Shown here piece by piece: positions 1-6,266 of a stretch of 9,725 bases of DNA (positions within the stretch are counted from its first letter, which is position 1; every line of letters starts with the position of its first letter). Position numbers and translations under genes: made by a program. Source of the stretch: Bacillota bacterium (GTDB taxonomy: Bacteria > Bacillota > Clostridia > Lachnospirales > Lachnospiraceae). The notes below the pieces were generated by a model, which saw only the letters and a program-made list of their open reading frames with translations, had not been told where the DNA came from and ran no database searches. Where the stretch lies: contig JAEZGY010000041.1 in assembly GCA_023416695.1 (NCBI GenBank), forward strand, positions 1 through 9,725, in the 5' to 3' direction.

Positions 1-13
1 ACCACATAGTAAT

Positions 14-20
14 GGAGGTG
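14..20 (+). promoter_or_regulatory. Ribosome binding site of rpsT that fixes a TTG start
   Basis: GGAGGTG is a strong Shine-Dalgarno sequence 6 bases before TTG 27. It overlaps the upstream in-frame ATG at 12, which therefore cannot use it. This decides the start of rpsT. Confidence 0.85.
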
Positions 21-26
21 TACAGA

Positions 27-290
27 TTGGCTAACATTAAATCTGCTAAGAAGAGAATCAAAGTTATCGAAACTAAAACTATGAGAAATAAAGCAATTAA
101 GTCTAGTGTAAAGACTGCAATTAAGAAAGTTGATGCTGCTGTTGCTGCTAACGACAAAGATCTTGCAGTTGCTAACTTAAAAGCTGCTATTGCAGAGATA
201 AGCAAAGCACAGAGTAAAGGTGTTTACCACAAGAACACTGCTGCTAGAAAGATTTCCCGCTTAAGTAAAGCAGTTAACGGCGTTGCTTAA
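27..290 (+). CDS. rpsT: 30S ribosomal protein S20 (complete)
   Basis: This is ribosomal protein S20, a small basic protein that binds 16S rRNA and helps assemble the 30S subunit. The 87-residue product starts (M)ANIKSAKKRIKVIETK, the classic S20 N-terminus. It is rich in Lys and Ala throughout, contains the conserved stretch SKGVYHKNTAARKISRLSKA near the end, and has the usual family length. I place the start at TTG 27, because GGAGGTG at 14-20 lies about 6 bases before it and because homologues start at MANIKSAK. The in-frame ATG at 12 overlaps that Shine-Dalgarno sequence and would add five atypical residues. The promoter must lie left of the window. A hairpin at 345-377 follows, and the next gene is convergent, so rpsT is the last or only gene of its transcript. 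Identity is very secure; the TTG start is strongly favoured. Confidence 0.97.
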   Translation: MANIKSAKKRIKVIETKTMRNKAIKSSVKTAIKKVDAAVAANDKDLAVANLKAAIAEISKAQSKGVYHKNTAARKISRLSKAVNGVA

Positions 291-344
291 TTATTATGAA
301 TAGAAAGGTAAAGGATTTGTGACCCAACACAGCCTTTGCTTATG

Positions 345-377
345 AAAGCCAATGATCTGGTGTGATCATTGGCTTTT
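345..377 (+). terminator. Rho-independent terminator after rpsT
   Basis: A perfect 13-bp stem (345-357 with 364-376) and a 6-base loop are followed by a short T run (TTTT then CTA). It lies 54 bases after the rpsT stop and 10 bases before the stop of the convergent ATPase gene. The stem also starts with AAA on the left, so it may stop transcripts from both sides. The T run is short on either strand. Confidence 0.75.
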
Positions 378-386
378 CTAATGATT

Positions 387-1451
387 CTATATATTAAAAA
401 ATTTATTCACAAACTGGACAGTGTACTCTGTCACCTTATCAAAATCCATATAAGCCTTATAAATAGCTTCTATCTCATCATGAATATCCTTGGTTGTCAT
501 TAAAGATTCTATTGCCACTTCAATTAGTTGCTTCTCATAAAGCTCATTAAAGCGCATTGTACTTTCATACTTATCAATCACAATTTGATCCAATAATAAA
601 TTTAGGTTAATAATTTTTTCGATTTGTCTCGGAAAGACTAGGCTTGTTGTAATGCACATATCAAGATCTTTGATAATAAGATGAATTGGTTCATTTGGCA
701 ACAAGGAAGAATAATACACTTCGCACCCATACCCCATAAATTTTGAAAAAGTAAGCGCCATTTTTATAAACTCTGACGTCACCCCACCAGGTCCATGAAG
801 AGAAATAATCTTCTCATCACCTACTATGGTACTGAAGTAATCAATATACCCCTGTGGAGTAATGGCATCCGCAAACAGATGACGAATTGCCCCTTTAAGA
901 TTTCCCTTCTTTAACTCGTGAGTTCCAAACACATCCTGAACCTCCTCACGAAGTTCATCCTTATCAATAGCACAAAGGTTGTAGTAATTACTATTTTCTC
1001 TAAGGCGCCCTGCTGCTGCTAGATACGCATAGGTTCTTTTATACCCCCTTGTATTTTCCTGCATAAGCCTAGTAATCTGTCCCCTCTTCTTCTCTAATCC
1101 CTTCTGATCTAAGTAAATGCCCAAATTTAGAATCTCATCTACTGCCCCTGGTGTTACTGGATCAATTACGTGAGGAGCAGTCCCATCTAACATGGTTACA
1201 CCAATAGACGGAATATGTACCGCATCTAAGCTGTTTGCATCACCGGGGCAATGAAAATGCTCCACTGCATATCCCTTTTCCCGTGCCCTTTTACTAAAAA
1301 GATTCATAAAGGTATTTTTCCCTACTCCTGGTCCACCTTTTAATACAAAAACCCTCTTATTATCTACCCAAGGCGCTATAATCCCATCAAAAAAATTTAC
1401 AAACCCTTTACAAGTGTTACCCCCTGGAAAATAGTGTTTTGTTAAATTCAT
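387..1451 (-). CDS. P-loop ATPase-like protein, PRK06851-type, with degenerate nucleotide-binding loops
   Basis: This 354-residue protein resembles a clostridial family of uncharacterised duplicated P-loop NTPases (PRK06851-like, recognised from memory). The N-terminus HYFPGGNT and the following VFVLKGGPGVGKNT (about 34-47) are typical. The first Walker A reads GGPGVGKNT, with Asn46 where Ser or Thr normally binds magnesium. The second half repeats the pattern at about 214-228 (KIISLHGPGGVTSEF), where Thr-Ser replaces the Gly-Lys of a working loop. ATPase activity is therefore doubtful; a binding or regulatory role is possible. No membrane segment or signal peptide is seen. The start is ATG 1451, because GGAGGT at 1456-1461 precedes it by 4 bases; the upstream in-frame ATG at 1472 lies before that site and almost at the predicted transcription start. 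The gene has its own promoter at 1481-1509 and appears monocistronic. Its function is unknown. Confidence 0.8.
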   Translation of the reverse strand: MNLTKHYFPGGNTCKGFVNFFDGIIAPWVDNKRVFVLKGGPGVGKNTFMNLFSKRAREKGYAVEHFHCPGDANSLDAVHIPSIGVTMLDGTAPHVIDPVTPGAVDEILNLGIYLDQKGLEKKRGQITRLMQENTRGYKRTYAYLAAAGRLRENSNYYNLCAIDKDELREEVQDVFGTHELKKGNLKGAIRHLFADAITPQGYIDYFSTIVGDEKIISLHGPGGVTSEFIKMALTFSKFMGYGCEVYYSSLLPNEPIHLIIKDLDMCITTSLVFPRQIEKIINLNLLLDQIVIDKYESTMRFNELYEKQLIEVAIESLMTTKDIHDEIEAIYKAYMDFDKVTEYTVQFVNKFFNI

Positions 1452-1480
1452 ATAGACCTCCAACCACCACAAAACCTTAT

Positions 1481-1509
1481 ACTATAGTTTATTAAGTACA
1501 GTATGTCTA
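1481..1509 (-). promoter_or_regulatory. Sigma-A-type promoter of the P-loop protein gene
   Basis: Read on the minus strand, TAGACA (1504-1509), a 17-base spacer and TATAGT (1481-1486) form a good vegetative promoter. The predicted RNA start, near 1474, gives a leader of about 23 bases carrying GGAGGT. This supports the start at 1451 over the ATG at 1472. The promoter lies just after the terminator of the upstream operon. Confidence 0.65.
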
Positions 1510-1517
1510 TATGTATG

Positions 1518-1567
1518 TAAAGAAAACGCACTCATCGATATCAAGCATTTGCCCAATCGTGAGTGCG
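1518..1567 (-). terminator. Terminator of the gamma-glutamyl ligase operon
   Basis: On the minus strand the stem CGCACTCACGAT pairs with ATCGATGAGTGCG, with one bulged base (arms at 1556-1567 and 1527-1539). A T-rich tail TTTTCTTT follows. It lies 5 bases after the ATP-grasp gene, which ends in two tandem TAA codons. It cleanly separates this operon from the P-loop gene. Confidence 0.75.
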
Positions 1568-1572
1568 ACTTA

Positions 1573-2916
1573 TTATTTCTTTTCAATCATTACCGTTGCG
1601 ATATCATTTTCATCATAGGAACTACTAATAATCTCATGGTTTGCTTGTCTTGAGTAAACTCCTGCAAACTTGCCGTTATACACATAGAGTCCTGTCAGAT
1701 TAGAATAGTGACCAAATTCCGGATTTTTCTTGTGGTAGTCAATATTATAGCTTTTATATGGCATAACAAACTCCTGCATAATATAAGTTCCATTGTTATT
1801 TTCCGCCACAAGCTTTTCCCAATCTTCCTGTGAGAAGTTTACTCCTGCAAACACTCCTCTTGCGCCGTAGGAATCCTTAGGTTTAATAATCCATCCATTC
1901 TTATTTTCCAGTAAGCCACACTTCTTAACCTCATGGTCACAAAGAGTGACTGTATATGGTATGTGTTCCTTAATAAATGCTATCTCCTCTTTAGTAAGGA
2001 AGGAATGGGTTCTTTCTAAATGGAGAATATAGAAAAGAATCTTGTCATGTATAATATGGGTACAAAAACTTCCTACTAGACATACCTTATGCTCCTCCAC
2101 GGCTTTTAGAAAGTCCTTAACCTCATTTTCCCGCTCTAAAATGTCGGAAGTTACGGCCCTACGGTAGATGGCATCAATGACCTTACCCGATTTAGAATAT
2201 AAGCGGGTTCCGTCATAGGTTAAATCCCTTATCTCGCATACTTCAGCGGTAAAGCCTGCTCGTTCAAAGGCTTTACGAAACTCTTCAAATTCATACATAG
2301 AGCAACCAAGCTCCAGAAAATCCACAACAGCTACGTGCGGATTCTCTACCTTATATTCATAGGTATTGTAGATGTTTTTAAACTCATTTGCCCAGGTGTC
2401 AAAGAGCTCAAAGGAAGTAATCTTATACTCCTTACTTAACTCCTCATATAAGGCTGTTTTGGTAAAAGCAATGTTTAACTCTCGATCTTCGTTCATAGAA
2501 CTACAACCGTCTGCATTAAACTCACAGAACTTAAAAGAATAATCCTTTTCATTAAGAAAAATATCGATTCTTGTAATTGGCAAGAGATTCTCATAGTGAG
2601 GGGTATTTAATATCATCTTCTCTAGTTTTTCTTGAAAACCAAATAACTGTCGATAATCCTCTTGCTGTAGGTATTCCGTCATAACCTTTTTTAAGATACC
2701 ATACATGGTAGTAGCAACCTTCTTTATATAATCGGCTACATCAATTGGAAACATCTTAGGCATATAAAGGGAATAAATCGTTTCCCCATGATATTTAGCA
2801 GTAGACTGATCCATGTAATCTAAATAGTCCTTCGCTTTCTTTTTATTCGCTTCCCAGTTTTCCTCTATCATTTTCTTACAGTGTAAATTCAACTCTTCCA
2901 TATTTATGTTTGTCAT
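1573..2916 (-). CDS. Glutathionylspermidine-synthase-like (circularly permuted ATP-grasp) ligase
   Basis: This 447-residue protein looks like the synthetase domain of glutathionylspermidine synthase and related circularly permuted ATP-grasp ligases. These use ATP to join a carboxylate, through an acyl-phosphate, to an amine. Supporting motifs are CEFNADG (131-137, compare EFNAD in the family), IDAIYRR (247-253), WIIKPKDSYGARGV (342-355, the nucleotide-binding lysine and glycine loop) and IMQEFV (379-384). The N-terminal amidase of the E. coli enzyme is absent. The start at ATG 2916 has GGAGG 6 bases before it. It is the second gene of an operon, 18 bases after a glutamate-cysteine ligase, so its substrate is probably the gamma-glutamyl product of that enzyme. 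What it adds (glycine, another amino acid or an amine) cannot be read from sequence. Ordinary GshB is not of this fold arrangement, so I give no symbol. Confidence 0.8.
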   Translation of the reverse strand: MTNINMEELNLHCKKMIEENWEANKKKAKDYLDYMDQSTAKYHGETIYSLYMPKMFPIDVADYIKKVATTMYGILKKVMTEYLQQEDYRQLFGFQEKLEKMILNTPHYENLLPITRIDIFLNEKDYSFKFCEFNADGCSSMNEDRELNIAFTKTALYEELSKEYKITSFELFDTWANEFKNIYNTYEYKVENPHVAVVDFLELGCSMYEFEEFRKAFERAGFTAEVCEIRDLTYDGTRLYSKSGKVIDAIYRRAVTSDILERENEVKDFLKAVEEHKVCLVGSFCTHIIHDKILFYILHLERTHSFLTKEEIAFIKEHIPYTVTLCDHEVKKCGLLENKNGWIIKPKDSYGARGVFAGVNFSQEDWEKLVAENNNGTYIMQEFVMPYKSYNIDYHKKNPEFGHYSNLTGLYVYNGKFAGVYSRQANHEIISSSYDENDIATVMIEKK

Positions 2917-2934
2917 GTTTATCCTCCAATGTCC

Positions 2935-4161
2935 TTACAATAGCAAGCTACCTTTGTTTAAAATCGACTTCTTATATTCTTCTAAATAGGCAACTTCTAT
3001 GTCTTGTAAATTACTAATCACAATGCCATACAGCTGTGTCACAATATCTTTTATCTTATGGTTATAGATTTGACCATAAACTCCCTCTGTTTTTATGACA
3101 GAGATAAGGTCATGCGTAAAGTTTGGATGATCAATAACTAACTCATCTACATACTTTTTCACCCGACTAACATCCGTAAATAAACCCTTTATCAATAATA
3201 CATAAGCATAGACAGAACCAAATGGCATGCTGTCTGCTACCCTAATTTCTAAGTAATGCTTCAAACGTATCATAGGAAATACCATAGATATAATGTGCTC
3301 GATATCCTCATTGGTCATCAGACGATTTTCAAATACCTCACTGGCAGTTTTTCCTGTGGCAATATCCCCATCCTTCTCTTTGTCTACGATAAGAGGTGTG
3401 TTATATACAAACTCTGCATACCTACTAAAATTAATGGTTCCATCCTGTAAATATGGCTTAACATCCACTCGAGCATTGTCTACATGCTCCCAAATTTCCA
3501 TTCGCTTAATGAACTTACTATTCTCTTGTCCTTCAAAGACTGGTATATTATCACTTAACATTGCAAGAATAGGATATAGGGCATACGCAACTTTATATTT
3601 TGCAGAGAAGTCTTCTTCACTATAATAATCAATAGAAACCTGTGTAGCGGCTGTTCCCTTCATCATATACTGACCATAGGGTCCAATCTTATCAAAATAC
3701 TCCTGCATAAAGCGGTACCTATTTTTGGGTATCAAATCAAGCTCCTGAACCTTGTTTTTGGGCTGATATCCTGTGGTGATTAACTCATATCCCCATTCTA
3801 ATAAGATTGGCTTTAACTCATCCATAAACTGATCATAAATGGCCTGAATACATTTACCATCTGTTTGAGGTGCAACACTTACCTCTAATTGAGCTGCCGG
3901 CTCAATGGAAACGGCTAACCCAGGTCTCCCTAGGCCGATGAGATGTCCTTCCGAATAAGCAAACTCCTCATAAAAAGGTTTTATACGCTCTAATAATGCT
4001 TCTATACCTCTCTCCCCATAGTAACTGACACTAACCTTGGTATTTTTGTCTACCACATAATGCTCTAACTCCAATCCAATGGAAAAAGGGGTAGCTACTT
4101 GTTTACAACCCTCTTCAAAATGCTTTATGATACGATTTATATTCTCTTTCTTATAATCCAT
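2935..4161 (-). CDS. Glutamate-cysteine ligase, plant/EgtA-type (GCS2) family
   Basis: This cytoplasmic ligase of 408 residues should join the gamma-carboxyl of glutamate to cysteine (or a similar amine) with ATP. The signature is clear and in family order: FSIGLELEHY (26-35, metal-binding glutamates), SIEPAAQLEVS (85-95), YMMKGTAATQVSID (165-178, like MMxRTxTxQxNxD in plant and alpha-proteobacterial enzymes), KRMEIWEHVD (219-228), and a later RLKHYLEIRVADSMPFGS block. Its length is near that of the shorter bacterial members. It leads a two-gene operon with an ATP-grasp ligase. The start is ATG 4161; no good Shine-Dalgarno is adjacent, an in-frame TAG lies 9 codons upstream, and AGGAGA sits about 30 bases away beyond a hairpin, so no alternative start is better. 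EgtA of ergothioneine synthesis is a relative, but no other egt gene is nearby. The family is secure; the exact substrate is not. Confidence 0.85.
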   Translation of the reverse strand: MDYKKENINRIIKHFEEGCKQVATPFSIGLELEHYVVDKNTKVSVSYYGERGIEALLERIKPFYEEFAYSEGHLIGLGRPGLAVSIEPAAQLEVSVAPQTDGKCIQAIYDQFMDELKPILLEWGYELITTGYQPKNKVQELDLIPKNRYRFMQEYFDKIGPYGQYMMKGTAATQVSIDYYSEEDFSAKYKVAYALYPILAMLSDNIPVFEGQENSKFIKRMEIWEHVDNARVDVKPYLQDGTINFSRYAEFVYNTPLIVDKEKDGDIATGKTASEVFENRLMTNEDIEHIISMVFPMIRLKHYLEIRVADSMPFGSVYAYVLLIKGLFTDVSRVKKYVDELVIDHPNFTHDLISVIKTEGVYGQIYNHKIKDIVTQLYGIVISNLQDIEVAYLEEYKKSILNKGSLLL

Positions 4162-4173
4162 ACTATATTTACC

Positions 4174-4190
4174 AGGGAAACACTTTCCCT
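4174..4190 (-). promoter_or_regulatory. Hairpin in the leader of the glutamate-cysteine ligase mRNA
   Basis: AGGGAAA and TTTCCCT form a perfect 7-bp stem with a 3-base loop. It lies between AGGAGA (4191-4196) and the ATG at 4161. Unfolded, that Shine-Dalgarno-like site is 29 bases from the start; folded, the gap shrinks to about 12. This could tune translation, or it could be coincidental. The structure is seen; the role is inference. Confidence 0.4.
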
Positions 4191-4253
4191 TCTCCTAACT
4201 TCATTTACAATTATATTATTGACAGTTTTTTGAAACACCAAAATATAATTGAT

Positions 4254-4262
4254 ATTATAGCA
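4254..4262 (-). promoter_or_regulatory. Extended -10 promoter of the ligase operon
   Basis: The minus strand reads TGC-TATAAT, a consensus -10 with the TG extension; no convincing -35 lies 17 bases upstream. The RNA would start near 4247, giving a leader of about 85 bases that includes the hairpin at 4174-4190. Confidence 0.5.
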
Positions 4263-4285
4263 CACTTTTTTACTTTTACTAGTGT

Positions 4286-4308
4286 AAATTAAGAATCATT
4301 CCTAATTT
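4286..4308. promoter_or_regulatory. Near-perfect palindrome between divergent promoters (candidate operator)
   Basis: Two 11-base arms (4286-4296 and 4298-4308), differing at one position, surround a central C at 4297. The core is TAAGAAT-C-ATTCCTA. It ends 7 bases before the -35 of the rightward MraY-like gene and lies about 25 bases upstream of the -10 of the leftward ligase operon, where a regulator could act on both. The 7-1-7 layout recalls Fur/PerR boxes, but only about 9 of 14 positions agree by eye, so no regulator is assigned. Confidence 0.4.
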
Positions 4309-4315
4309 TATTAAA

Positions 4316-4344
4316 TTGCACATTTTTCTAAATTATGATAATAT
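4316..4344 (+). promoter_or_regulatory. Sigma-A-type promoter of the MraY-like gene
   Basis: TTGCAC (4316-4321), a 17-base spacer and TAATAT (4339-4344) form a good vegetative promoter, with TG two bases before the -10. The RNA would start near 4351, leaving a short leader with AAGGAGA at 4364-4370. This rules out translation from the in-frame TTG at 4316, which is part of the -35. Confidence 0.65.
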
Positions 4345-4378
4345 GTGTTTTAGAATTTATGTAAAGGAGATATTACCA

Positions 4379-5341
4379 ATGATGACTTTACTTTTTGAAA
4401 ATGCCAAGATGAACTGGATTGCTTTAACTGGTCTTCTTTTTGCATTTATAGTCACCTTAATATTACTGAAATATTTTAGCAATAGACTCCCTAAGGATAT
4501 GGGAAGAGATTATGCACACGATGGCAAGCTATCTGCTGGTAAACCAAGAGGTGCAGGTTTCCTATTTATCATCGTTTTTATTATTGCAACTATACTATTT
4601 GTTCCTTTTAATCGAGAATATCTAATTTATCTTATTTTGATTGCCGCTGCCATGTTAACTGGATTCTTAGATGACTGTTCTAAGGCACCTTGGGGCGAAT
4701 ACAAAAAAGGGCTGTTAGATTTACTTATCGCTGTAATGATTGCTATCACATTTTTAAATTTCAATCCTAATACAGTAAATTTTGCACTCTTTGGGACTAC
4801 GATTACCATCCCTAATATTGTATTTGGCATTTTAGTTGTAATTCTTGTTTGGGTATCCATTAATGTTACTAACTGCTCCGATGGAGTAGATGGGCTTTCC
4901 GGAACTTTGACCATTATTACTCTCTTAACTATATATGAAATTTGCCAAATAAAAGGGACAAGCCCAGAGTTTAATCTTATCATACTCATTTTTGTTATTT
5001 GTATTCTAGCATATCTTTGGTTTAATGCAACTCCAAGTATGTTAATGATGGGTGATGCAGGTTCCCGTGCTATGGGACTCTTTATTGCCATTGCAATCTT
5101 AAAAACAGGTAGTCCCGTTTTATATATCCCTGTTGCCTTCCTTTTAATTGTGGATGGTGGTTTAGGTTTAGTGAAGGTATCTCTGCTTCGCTTCTTAAAA
5201 ATAAGAATTTTAACTAATGTTAGAACTCCAATTCATGATCATGTACGTAAAGTGAAAGGTTGGTCTAACACCCAAGCAGTTTATCGTTTTGCCATACTAC
5301 AGATTATGATTTCTCTTGCAATTTTATATATGATAAAATAA
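4379..5341 (+). CDS. MraY-like phospho-sugar transferase, membrane protein
   Basis: A 320-residue integral membrane protein of the MraY/WecA family, which transfers a phospho-N-acetyl-sugar from a UDP donor to undecaprenyl phosphate. About nine to ten hydrophobic segments are visible. Family motifs appear in order: a cytoplasmic loop HDGKLSAGKPRGAG (47-60), LDDCSK (97-102, the Asp-Asp pair), NVTNCSDGVDGLSG (162-175, compare NLTDGLDG), WFNATPSMLMMGDAGS (214-229, catalytic-type Asp226), and RTPIHDHVRK (282-291). In canonical MraY the last is a run of histidines (HHH); here it is His286-Asp-His288. It is alone, outside any division/cell-wall cluster, so it is probably a paralogue rather than the housekeeping mraY; I give no symbol. 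The start at ATG 4379 has AAGGAGA 8 bases before it; an adjacent ATG at 4382 is possible. It could make lipid I, a lipid I variant, or another polyprenyl-linked sugar. Confidence 0.85.
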   Translation: MMTLLFENAKMNWIALTGLLFAFIVTLILLKYFSNRLPKDMGRDYAHDGKLSAGKPRGAGFLFIIVFIIATILFVPFNREYLIYLILIAAAMLTGFLDDCSKAPWGEYKKGLLDLLIAVMIAITFLNFNPNTVNFALFGTTITIPNIVFGILVVILVWVSINVTNCSDGVDGLSGTLTIITLLTIYEICQIKGTSPEFNLIILIFVICILAYLWFNATPSMLMMGDAGSRAMGLFIAIAILKTGSPVLYIPVAFLLIVDGGLGLVKVSLLRFLKIRILTNVRTPIHDHVRKVKGWSNTQAVYRFAILQIMISLAILYMIK

Positions 5342-5362
5342 TTACTATCATATTCTTTATAG

Positions 5363-5410
5363 AACAACGAGAGAGTCCATGTTTTAATAACATGAGCTCT
5401 CTCGTTGTTT
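5363..5410. terminator. Long hairpin between convergent genes, likely bidirectional terminator
   Basis: A 13-bp outer stem (5363-5375 with 5397-5409) encloses an inner 6-bp stem (5378-5383 with 5389-5394). It sits 21 bases after the MraY-like gene and 19 bases before the end of the convergent sigma-like gene. T runs are short on both strands, but the position and stem strength fit termination in both directions. Confidence 0.65.
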
Positions 5411-5429
5411 ATATGCATAAATTTAGGTT

Positions 5430-6185
5430 CTATTTTCCGTCCTTAGATATCTCAGATAACTTTATTACATCCTCTATTTCCTCAATGGATAATCGGCTAT
5501 ATTCACTAAGCTCTTGTATCGTAGGAGTCCTTTTAAGCTCACCCGCCAAAGCTTCTGTAGCCTCATGCACTAAGGTAGCTTTTGCTACAACAGTACTTTC
5601 CCAATCCTTATCCTCTACAGACTCATCAATGTAATCTTCCATAGCTTTCTTAATAGACTCTCTAATGTACTCCTCTACCCTAGTCACCTGGTTATCACCC
5701 AAAAGACGAGACAAAACACTTATTAAACCAAGGTTACCTTCCTGTAATAAATCTTCCATGTTTACTTGGTAAATGTCATATTCCTTAAGCATAGCTACAA
5801 CTCTTGGTAACCAAAGATCAACTAGTAGTTGAATAGCTTCCTTATCACCTTTTGACAACCTTATATAAAGATTACTTTCCTCTTCCTTAGAAATAGTAGG
5901 AAGATTCTTTATATCCTCCTGATACATATCAAAGAGGTTAGACTTCTGTTCGCTGTCCTCTTGCTGCTCATTCTTTGGTTGCTCTACCTCCTGGAATTCT
6001 TCCTCTTGCTGCTCTTCGTCTTTCGGCTGAAGAATATACTGGTAAACCAACTCTTGCTGTTCCTTAGTTAACTCTATATCACTAAAATATGACATAACCT
6101 CTTCTCTGGATAAAGGTTCATGGGATGTTCTTGTAAGTTCTGCTACAGACCGTAAAGTCTCCATAAAGTTTGTTTTATCAATCAT
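5430..6185 (-). CDS. Sigma-70-like protein without region 4 (degenerate sigma factor)
   Basis: This 251-residue protein resembles the front part of a primary sigma factor. Residues 1-52 look like region 1.1 (SREEVMSYFSDIELTKEQQELVYQYI). Residues 53-81 are a Glu/Gln-rich acidic linker. DMYQEDIKNLPTISKEEE (86-103) matches region 1.2. IQLLVDLWLPRVVAMLKEYD (118-137) with DLLQEGNLGLISVL (145-158) matches regions 2.1-2.2, which bind core RNA polymerase. Where region 2.3-2.4 should carry the Trp-Trp that melts the -10, the sequence reads VEEYIRESIKKAM (170-182). A region-3-like helix pair follows (ATEALAGELKRTPTIQELSEYSRLSIEEIEDVI), and the protein stops, so region 4 is absent. It may bind RNA polymerase without starting transcription normally. 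ATG 6185 is the start, since GGAGG at 6191-6195 precedes it by 5 bases; ATG 6197 overlaps that site but has a weaker GGGAG upstream. Its role is unknown. Confidence 0.75.
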   Translation of the reverse strand: MIDKTNFMETLRSVAELTRTSHEPLSREEVMSYFSDIELTKEQQELVYQYILQPKDEEQQEEEFQEVEQPKNEQQEDSEQKSNLFDMYQEDIKNLPTISKEEESNLYIRLSKGDKEAIQLLVDLWLPRVVAMLKEYDIYQVNMEDLLQEGNLGLISVLSRLLGDNQVTRVEEYIRESIKKAMEDYIDESVEDKDWESTVVAKATLVHEATEALAGELKRTPTIQELSEYSRLSIEEIEDVIKLSEISKDGK

Positions 6186-6235
6186 AGTTTCCTCCATAAC
6201 GGGTAACTCCCTAATATCTTCATTAAAGCGCTCCT

Positions 6236-6244
6236 ATTATATCA
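6236..6244 (-). promoter_or_regulatory. Extended -10 promoter of the sigma-like gene
   Basis: The minus strand reads TGA-TATAAT, a consensus extended -10 without a clear -35. The RNA would begin near 6229, about 44 bases before ATG 6185. It lies just downstream of the secreted-protein gene, and no terminator is visible between the two, so read-through could add a second source of transcript. Confidence 0.5.
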
Positions 6245-6266
6245 CAGAATGTTCGGACAAACTAGG

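Noticed and set aside
3256..3625. Two overlapping rightward open frames of 64 and 110 codons
   Set aside because: They are antisense to the well-supported glutamate-cysteine ligase gene, whose family motifs cover the same bases, and they have no recognisable domain.
2935..4161. EgtA of an ergothioneine pathway
   Set aside because: The family is related, but no EgtB, EgtC, EgtD or EgtE gene is nearby, and the pathway is mainly oxygen-dependent, while this organism looks anaerobic.
4219..4249. Rightward TTGACA (4219-4224) and TATAAT (4244-4249) as a second promoter for the MraY-like gene
   Set aside because: The spacer is 19 bases, longer than usual, and a better-spaced promoter lies nearer the gene. 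It may still have weak activity.
4316..4378. Longer MraY-like protein starting at TTG 4316
   Set aside because: That TTG is part of the likely -35 element, and AAGGAGA stands directly before ATG 4379.
4627..5091. Leftward open frame of 154 codons
   Set aside because: It is antisense to the core motifs of the MraY-like gene and has no family signature.
5430..6197. Sigma-like gene as a frameshifted ordinary sigma factor
   Set aside because: The frame ends with an intact region-3-like segment 19 bases before a terminator; there is no room or visible remnant for region 4 downstream, so truncation by a recent frameshift is not supported.
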